This document shows positions 58,691 through 64,000 of a DNA stretch of 64,000 nucleotides, one piece after another. The DNA lies in contig QCTJ01000007.1 in NCBI GenBank assembly GCA_003211205.1, positions 1 through 64,000 of the forward strand, written 5' to 3'. Each line of letters starts with the position of its first letter. Within the stretch, counting starts at the first letter, position 1. Source of the stretch: Synechococcus sp. AG-673-F03 (lineage in GTDB: Bacteria; Cyanobacteriota; Cyanobacteriia; PCC-6307; Cyanobiaceae). The notes under the pieces were generated by a model. It saw nothing but the letters and a program-made list of their open reading frames with translations. It was not told where the DNA came from and ran no database searches. A program made the translations under genes and the position numbers.

Positions 58691-58960
58691 ATGAAGCAAC
58701 TGCCTGGGCGCAGTCGCCCCCCTTGGATTCAACAGTTGATCAGCTTTGCTGCTCTGGTCATCGTCACGATCTGGATGGTGACGCTTCTGCCGGTGCTGCT
58801 CGTTGTGGGACTGATTGCAGCGGTTCTGATGATTCCTGTGCTCAGGCAGCTCCGTCAGGAAATCGATCAGATTGACCGAACGCAACGGGTGGACAACGTT
58901 GCACCCAAAGATGTGACGCCTTGGCATCGACGTGTTTGGAATCGCTGGCACAGTCGTTGA
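58691..58960 (+). CDS. 89-residue membrane protein
   Basis: GGAG six bases upstream of ATG 58691. One long or two short helices (LISFAALVIVTIWMVTLLPV; LLVVGLIAAVLMIPVL) and a basic Trp-rich tail (TPWHRRVWNRWHSR). Unknown. Confidence 0.55.
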   Translation: MKQLPGRSRPPWIQQLISFAALVIVTIWMVTLLPVLLVVGLIAAVLMIPVLRQLRQEIDQIDRTQRVDNVAPKDVTPWHRRVWNRWHSR

Positions 58961-59030
58961 TTCACGAGAGCAGTGTTTTTTTGTTGCCAGCTGTTGGCAT
59001 CATCAGTGCAGATCCGCATTCCTTTGTTTC

Positions 59031-59276
59031 GTGGGCTCCAGTGACCGCCTGAGCCAGGCCAGCTCCATTGCTGAAGCCATCGAGCAGTTGGCCGACCAGC
59101 TCACCCCTTCAGTGATTCGCACTGCTCGGGCTGATCAACAGGGTCGTGCAGATCTTGATCGGATTGAATACGCCCTTGGCACGATTGGGAAGGCATTGAT
59201 CCTCACTGATTATTCGATCGATCAGGAAAAGGACATCGACAAACTTCAGGCCTTTAGAGAGTCTCAGCAGCGTTGA
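59031..59276 (+). CDS. 81-residue helical protein (GTG start)
   Basis: (M)GSSDRLSQASSIAEAIEQLA then RADLDRIEYALGTIGKALIL. Soluble, charged helices. Longer frame upstream is unsupported. Unknown. Confidence 0.55.
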   Translation: MGSSDRLSQASSIAEAIEQLADQLTPSVIRTARADQQGRADLDRIEYALGTIGKALILTDYSIDQEKDIDKLQAFRESQQR

Positions 59277-59395
59277 GCTGTGGCTGCGATTGGCTGGGGT
59301 TGAAACGGAAAGACTTTCGGCTGACGTATTTTCTGTCTTTCTCACTGGCCGCAGCGGCCAGTTGTCCATAGCCTGGATAGCCATACATCCTTTTC

Positions 59396-59920
59396 ATGGC
59401 CGTTCTCGGGCGTCAGGCGATCTTGCGGGCGATCGACAGTGGCGTCATCACCATCACTCCGTTCATTCCGGAGCATGTCGGTCCTGCCTCAGTCGATCTC
59501 ACGCTGGCTTGCAGTTTTCGGGTCTTTCGCAAAGTTCACGAAATTGTCGATGTGAATGAACACACCGACTATCGCTCGTTCACCGACAAGGTCGACATCG
59601 CACAAGGAGAGCACATCCTGATCATGCCGGGTGAAACGATCCTCGGGATCACTGAAGAGCGTTTGAGGCTTGGGCCTGGACTGTGTGGATGGCTTGAGGG
59701 TCGCAGCCGATTTGCTCGTCTGGGTCTGATGGTGCATATCAGTGCACCTTTCATGGGGCCTGGAATCGACAGCCAACAGGTGCTGGAAATGAGCAATTTC
59801 GGACCTGCTCCTCTTGCCGTTCATCCAGGTACGGCCATCTGTCAGTTCATCTTCCAGACACTGGATGGCGAAGAGAACTATCAAGGGCGTTTCGCCGGTC
59901 AGAACCAGAGCAGTTTCTGA
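59396..59920 (+). CDS. dcd: dCTP deaminase / dUTPase family protein
   Basis: 174 residues. SGVITITPFIPEHVGPASVDLTL, LEGRSRFARLGLMVHISAPF and VLEMSNFGPAPLAVHPGTAICQ are the Dcd signature, with the catalytic Arg/Ser and the Glu in LEMSN. Makes dUTP from dCTP (or dUMP directly in bifunctional forms). ATG at 59396 has no strong ribosome site. Confidence 0.8.
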   Translation: MAVLGRQAILRAIDSGVITITPFIPEHVGPASVDLTLACSFRVFRKVHEIVDVNEHTDYRSFTDKVDIAQGEHILIMPGETILGITEERLRLGPGLCGWLEGRSRFARLGLMVHISAPFMGPGIDSQQVLEMSNFGPAPLAVHPGTAICQFIFQTLDGEENYQGRFAGQNQSSF

Positions 59921-59935
59921 AGGGACGTCTACCGC

Positions 59936-60472
59936 TCATCCTGCAATACCGCAGGCGATGCGAGCTCCTCCACCGCCGAGTGGGGGAACGTCGCTGTAAG
60001 TGTCTCCTCCTGCATGCACGATCAGAGCCCTCCCTCTCAGATCAGCAGTGTTCAGCCGCGGAGCCACAACTTCGGTGGTGGTGCTTCCATCGGAATTGAC
60101 CACCAGGCGACTGAGATCACCACGATGTCCGTCGCCGAAAGGACCGCTGTGCGTCTTGGTGTCGTCGGGATCCCAATGTCCTTTGGCTGCAAGCCCAGCG
60201 ATGCTCACGTTTTCATCATTGAAAGCCGCCTGGCAGGACGTGCCGGCATGCAGATGAAAACCATGTTCGCCTTCGCTCAGGCTGGTGAGGGATGGCGTGA
60301 TCACAAGTCCGTTCTGACTGTCGCTGGCCAGAACGGTGCCAATCGACTCGCCGATTCCGTCCTTTGAGATGCTGTGGATGTCAATCTCCAGAGAACTGGC
60401 TTGAACCTTGTCCGGCAGCAGCAGGGCGATGCAGAGAGCCAGCAGCGAGGCGACCAGGCGCATGGAGAACAT
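59936..60472 (-). CDS. sodC: periplasmic Cu/Zn superoxide dismutase
   Basis: 178 residues with signal peptide (LVASLLALCIALLLPDKVQA). Metal ligands are visible: HGFHLH near 70, GHWDPDDTKTHSGPFGDGHRGD with the bridging and zinc His/Asp, and IVHAGGDTYSD with the last Cu His; GGGGARIACG closes the disulfide with SCQAAF. Needs both copper and zinc, linking it to the metal theme. Convergent with dcd. Confidence 0.9.
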   Translation of the reverse strand: MFSMRLVASLLALCIALLLPDKVQASSLEIDIHSISKDGIGESIGTVLASDSQNGLVITPSLTSLSEGEHGFHLHAGTSCQAAFNDENVSIAGLAAKGHWDPDDTKTHSGPFGDGHRGDLSRLVVNSDGSTTTEVVAPRLNTADLRGRALIVHAGGDTYSDVPPLGGGGARIACGIAG

Positions 60473-60637
60473 TCATCAGGTCTCATTCTGCTGTTGTGAC
60501 TTGGTTGCCGTGATCGACCGCCATTGCTCACCGCGATTAAAAGTGCAGTGGATTTGCTGTTGTCTCAGCTCCATGCAAGGTCGACCCGAGTGGCGGGTCG
60601 ATAAGTTGTCGACTTGTCGATGGTCTGGGTGAAGCGT

Positions 60638-60922
60638 ATGAAAGCGGTTCTGAATGGAACAGTGCTTGCTGAAAGCGACGACATCGTGATGGTGGATGGC
60701 AATCCCTATTTCCCCCGCTCGGCAATGCGTGAGGAGTTCTTCCGTGACTCCAGCCACACCACGGTTTGCGGTTGGAAGGGGACGGCCCGCTACTGGGATG
60801 TGGTTCTGGATGGCAGAGCCATCACCAACGCCGTTTGGAGTTACGAAACGCCTAAGCCTGAGGCTGATCAGATCCGTGAGCGATTCGCCTTTTACCGCGG
60901 CAAAGGCGTAGAGGTGAGCTAG
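60638..60922 (+). CDS. DUF427 domain protein
   Basis: 94 residues from MKAVLNGTVLAESDD. NPYFPRSAMREEFF, TTVCGWKGTARYWDVVLDG and AVWSYETPKPEADQIRERFAFY give the DUF427 fold. Function unknown; common in cyanobacteria. Confidence 0.85.
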   Translation: MKAVLNGTVLAESDDIVMVDGNPYFPRSAMREEFFRDSSHTTVCGWKGTARYWDVVLDGRAITNAVWSYETPKPEADQIRERFAFYRGKGVEVS

Positions 60923-61108
60923 GCCTTCATGAAAGCCCGATGCTGCAGTCAATATGAGCGAAATCTTGCCCTCAAATTCCTGCTTGTGATTTGCGATTAG
61001 TGCAAGAACTAGTGCAAAAAGCAGCGATCGTTCAGCTGCCTGATCGCTGGCGGCCCCCCTGCTTGGTTCGCCAATGTGGCTTCATGTCCAACAAGGCCCC
61101 ACCGCTAG

Positions 61109-61315
61109 ATGAAAACGACCCTTTACGAGATCGGTCAGTTTTTGAAGCACGTCGCTGCAGTCACCTGCGGCGTCTTCATCGCTAATCAGTTCATCGAGAT
61201 GGAGCGGGTGAAAACCTTTGACAACTCCACGCGGGAACTCTGCGCAAAGGTTTTAACGATCGAGGATCCGAATTTCGACCAAGTTGAAGCCAACTGCAAG
61301 CGTGCAGGCTTTTGA
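61109..61315 (+). CDS. 68-residue hypothetical protein
   Basis: MKTTLYEIGQFLKHVAAVTC then VFIANQFIEMERVKTFDNST. Possible short N-terminal membrane helix; Cys at 20, 45 and 63. Unknown. Confidence 0.5.
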   Translation: MKTTLYEIGQFLKHVAAVTCGVFIANQFIEMERVKTFDNSTRELCAKVLTIEDPNFDQVEANCKRAGF

Positions 61316-61575
61316 CGATGAGCACCGCCATCGCCACTTACTCCGGCTGCTATCGGGATGGGGGCACGCCAGTGCTGGTCACAAAAAAGCCCCTTTTCAG
61401 GAGCAGTTTTGGTGTATTCGGGAGGCGGGCGTTCCCGAATATGCATTCAGCTCCAGTGAGCTTGTTCGTGATGTGCGATCAACTACCGACTGTTTTTCTA
61501 GCCATGAGCCAATTTCCATTCCCCGCTGGCTGGTTGCTCAACGATCAGGAAGGCAAAGCCTGCAGTTTCACCAAG
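61316..61575. other. stretch with no convincing gene
   Basis: Overlapping frames in all phases with poor composition; probably non-coding. Confidence 0.35.
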
Positions 61576-61785
61576 TCACACAGTCCAACGGACCCACTGT
61601 TCGGGTACATAGCTGAACTTGGGTCTCATTCGATGGCGTCTCCTCGGAAGACCAGTGCGATAAACCAATTCCTGAGCTTCGATGGTCTGCTGAGGTGCTT
61701 GCTCAATCAACAGGGTTTTTGATTGCGTGACAGCAGCTATGCCCAGCGTGAGGGAGAGGGCATAAACGAAAGCGGACATCATCAA
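61576..61785 (-). CDS. possible 69-residue membrane-anchored protein
   Basis: MLMMSAFVYALSLTLGIAAV then EQAPQQTIEAQELVYRTGLP and a basic end RRRHRMRPKF. One helix. Followed upstream by a G/C homopolymer run (61809). Confidence 0.4.
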   Translation of the reverse strand: MMMSAFVYALSLTLGIAAVTQSKTLLIEQAPQQTIEAQELVYRTGLPRRRHRMRPKFSYVPEQWVRWTV

Positions 61786-62279
61786 CATGGCTTGTAGAGG
61801 GAATGGTGGGGGGGGGCTCCCCCTCGACTCCTTCAAGGTCTCAGCGCTTCTGGTGAACCCCACTACACAGCTCTGGTGAAGACACCGAGACGTTCTGGTG
61901 ATCTTCTGGTGAATGGCTCAGAACACAGTGCCTGAAACGGTTCAGCTCACGAGGGAGCCGGTGAAATCATCCTCCAGAGGTGTTTTGTCGAGAGATCAAA
62001 GCGATGACGCAATGCCCCCTGCTTTGCCCTTCGGGTCTTGTGGAGCTCTCAGCCTCACTTTCATGGCATCAGGCTTTCCGACAAGGGATTAGTGGAAAAC
62101 GCTTTCTAATGCTATAGCTCCAATTATTTGAGACATTGCATTACTGCAGCTTGACGATTGAATCTCTCTATAACGCCATGCATCGCAATCGCCTAAGTCG
62201 GTGATATTTCAAAGCAAGTTGCACGATAAAGATCCTTCCAAGACCCTATACAATTAATCTTCGTTCTGCACATAGCGCA
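61786..62279. other. intergenic stretch
   Basis: Contains a run of nine G (61808) and repeated TCTGGTGAA units; no gene seen. Confidence 0.4.
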
Positions 62280-62672
62280 ATGCAGGTCACCAGTAATTAC
62301 GTTGACAATGCAATTCGTTTGCTTGAAATTGGCGCTATTGAACAGTTTCTAACCAACTTCATAGCAGAGAATGTGCGATGGATTATCACAGGCTCAAGTG
62401 TCCTCTCTGGTATCTATACATCTAGGAATGACTTTATCAATAAAGCAATTTCAAGGCTAAAGTCCTCTTTAGACGGTGGCATTCAGTGGAGCGTTAACAA
62501 TGTCATCATTGATGGCTCCTTCGCTGTGCTGGAGATGACTTCCAAGGCTGTTGCTAAAAACGGGCAGCCTTACAACAACCAGTATGTTTGGATATTAAAG
62601 TTTGAGGGCAAAATGTTAGACAAAATGCGGGTGTACTTTGATGATGTTTTGGTCGACAAAATCATTCAATAA
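62280..62672 (+). CDS. SnoaL/NTF2-like protein
   Basis: 130 residues. AIEQFLTNFIAENVRWIITG, LSGIYTSRNDFINKAISRL and NNQYVWILKFEGKMLDKMRV are typical of SnoaL-like ketosteroid-isomerase-fold proteins. AT-rich codon use unlike region 1, possibly acquired. Substrate unknown. Confidence 0.7.
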   Translation: MQVTSNYVDNAIRLLEIGAIEQFLTNFIAENVRWIITGSSVLSGIYTSRNDFINKAISRLKSSLDGGIQWSVNNVIIDGSFAVLEMTSKAVAKNGQPYNNQYVWILKFEGKMLDKMRVYFDDVLVDKIIQ

Positions 62673-62864
62673 ATTGTGCTTCAAACGACAATGTCTTGCC
62701 AGCATCATGACTGCGATAGCAACAAAAGTTGCAATCTTACATAATCTTGACTTGCATAGGGAAAGCCATCCCTCTTAGACCTCTTCAGCATCGCCGAAAT
62801 CAATCAAACCCACATCTCACGTTCCGCCAAAAGCAGAATTGCCAATCCCCCGAAACTCAACAAA

Positions 62865-63098
62865 TCAAAGACTAATCGCTTTATATTCAATGGCAATTGA
62901 GCGTAGTGGAACCAACATTCTATCCAGCGAGTATGCGAGCATCATGATTGCAGTGATTCCAAAAATACTTTCTAAGATGCAAACACTCTGGTACCAAGGA
63001 AGGAATGCCTGAACTCCGCTTAGCCTATCAACTATTTGATCAAACCCAAGGTCAACTAGTTCCAAAAAAGCAGCAGTCATACTAAATAGAGCCATCAT
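62865..63098 (-). CDS. 77-residue membrane protein
   Basis: Helices around MMALFSMTAAFLELVDLGF and ILESIFGITAIMMLAYSLDR. Overlaps the preceding membrane gene by four bases; likely a pair. Confidence 0.5.
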   Translation of the reverse strand: MMALFSMTAAFLELVDLGFDQIVDRLSGVQAFLPWYQSVCILESIFGITAIMMLAYSLDRMLVPLRSIAIEYKAISL

Positions 63099-63343
63099 GA
63101 AAAAACGCCTAGCCCTTCCTGGCTTTTCATGACAACTTTATGGCGACTAATAGCGATCTGAAGGCTGCAAACAAGAAAAGATATTGAGAACAGAGCAAGA
63201 TGCAAAATATCCTTAAACAAATACGCCTCGCGGATCTCAATCACTACCATCGTCACAGCAACCATGAAAATAAAAATTCTAAGTACAAACAATAAATTAT
63301 ATAGAATCTTTTTACTGTAACAGTTGGGAATTGCAGAGTTCAT
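63095..63343 (-). CDS. 82-residue membrane protein
   Basis: Helices LLFVLRIFIFMVAVTMVVI and LALFSISFLVCSLQIAI separated by a charged loop. First of the pair. Unknown. Confidence 0.5.
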   Translation of the reverse strand: MNSAIPNCYSKKILYNLLFVLRIFIFMVAVTMVVIEIREAYLFKDILHLALFSISFLVCSLQIAISRHKVVMKSQEGLGVFS

Positions 63344-63627
63344 GACAGAAGAATGACTATTGATGTTCGCTCGCTTAATCCATGCTTAGCAAGAATGCGT
63401 TCAAGGGGCGTCGATCGTGTTAAAAATGCGGCAAAGATTCCTCTACAGGGCTGGTTGCCAATCAGCGATCAAACAACGCCGCGCTAGGCGTGGCGTGATT
63501 GGTGCGAGCTGTTTTGTCGGAAGATCGAAGCGACGATCGAACAACTGAATGTTGATTCCAGTAGGAATCGTTACGCCACTGCCTGATTCGTCAATGCCAT
63601 GACAAAAAGGCAACCCGCTCCAACTCT

Positions 63628-63825
63628 ATGGATGCCCAAACACTTCTTGCCAGAACTGCCAGGGGAACTGCCTTGCACAAACATCACGAGGGTTTTGTTG
63701 TTTGCGATCCAGATGGGCAATGCCAATTTTGTGGTGATTTATACAAAGCCGAAGAATTGGTGAGGGAATTAGACGAAGGCTTTGACTATCCCTATCCCTC
63801 CAGCTTCCAAGAAATTATGCATTAA
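63628..63825 (+). CDS. 65-residue CxxC hypothetical protein
   Basis: MDAQTLLARTARGTALHKHH then CDPDGQCQFCGDLYKAEELV. Three Cys (CxxxxxCxxC) and three His could bind zinc. Unknown. Confidence 0.5.
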   Translation: MDAQTLLARTARGTALHKHHEGFVVCDPDGQCQFCGDLYKAEELVRELDEGFDYPYPSSFQEIMH

Positions 63826-64000
63826 TCACGACCCAATGAGCCGCAGCATGCCCTTGCATCAGCGATGTGGCTTATCAGGATTCGACTTCCTGACGGCTCA
63901 TGACCGTTTGAATGAACTGGTCTCATGGCATGGTGCGTAAATTTCAGCCATGCCGAGAATGCCTGCAGGCATTAAGTAAAGTGTGAGTCAGAAATCCAGG

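Noticed and set aside
61312-61722. Overlapping plus-strand frames of 110-136 codons
   Set aside because: Mutually overlapping, no motif or start signal; most likely non-coding.
1-64000. tRNA, rRNA, CRISPR arrays, insertion sequences
   Set aside because: Looked for tRNA T-loop motifs, regular repeats with spacers, and transposase-like frames with terminal repeats; none found by eye.

Overview
The window looks like a chromosomal segment of a marine picocyanobacterium, most likely a Synechococcus (or close Cyanobium). The signs are a CAAD/CURT1-type thylakoid protein, DUF3721, DUF2973 and Nif11-type small proteins, Yfr1- and Yfr2-type small RNAs, a BmtA/SmtA metallothionein and a very high density of short conserved genes. 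I saw no rRNA, tRNA, CRISPR array, insertion sequence or complete prophage. All family assignments come from reading the sequence and from memory; no search was run.

Region 1 (0.3-36 kb) is GC-rich, made of normal-sized genes, and dominated by metal handling. Seven near-palindromic 15-bp elements of the form TGAkAAT..ATTmTCA (Zur/Fur type) lie at 959, 12929, 17493, 26980, 28500, 46744 and 47083, with a weaker one at 23992. They sit in front of: a COG0523-like NTPase plus two altered phosphoesterases (1.0-3.3 kb); a heavy-metal RND pump with a miniature adaptor (9.3-12.9 kb); a ZIP transporter (17 kb); znuC-znuB; znuA with a His-rich outer-membrane barrel (25-28.5 kb); and, in region 2, a metallothionein and a tiny Cys/His peptide (46.6-47 kb). 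Upstream of znuCB on the same strand is a UPF0718/UPF0703 (YcgR/YcgQ-like) permease pair with a propeller-like protein. A separate manganese-type ABC importer lies at 33.4-36 kb. Together this reads as a zinc-starvation and metal-homeostasis neighbourhood covering import, outer-membrane uptake, chaperone/allocation, buffering and efflux. Other cargo here includes a three-gene type III polyketide (alkylresorcinol/hierridin-like) cluster, a class A acid phosphatase, ferritin between two CRP-family regulators, RsmE and OsmC.

Region 2 (36-64 kb) is more AT-rich, with long spacers and dozens of 23-130-residue genes, many with one membrane helix, a zinc ribbon or a lipobox. It has the look of a picocyanobacterial genomic island or hypervariable region. 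It also holds a structured RNA ending in a perfect terminator (36.5 kb), two Yfr2-type and two Yfr1-type RNA genes (one of each arranged divergently around a 17-bp palindrome at 53.0 kb), and two related 'GGxRRWF' micro-proteins. Recognisable enzymes return at 56.8-60.9 kb: DoxX, a dCTP deaminase family protein, Cu/Zn superoxide dismutase and DUF427.

The strongest candidates for something undescribed are the Zur-box-led COG0523/phosphoesterase operon, the mini-adaptor RND pump with a neighbouring Cys-rich peptide, the 23-residue CC/HH peptide under its own Zur-type box beside the metallothionein gene, and a Lys/Cys-rich 30-residue peptide behind a consensus-like promoter at 22.3 kb.
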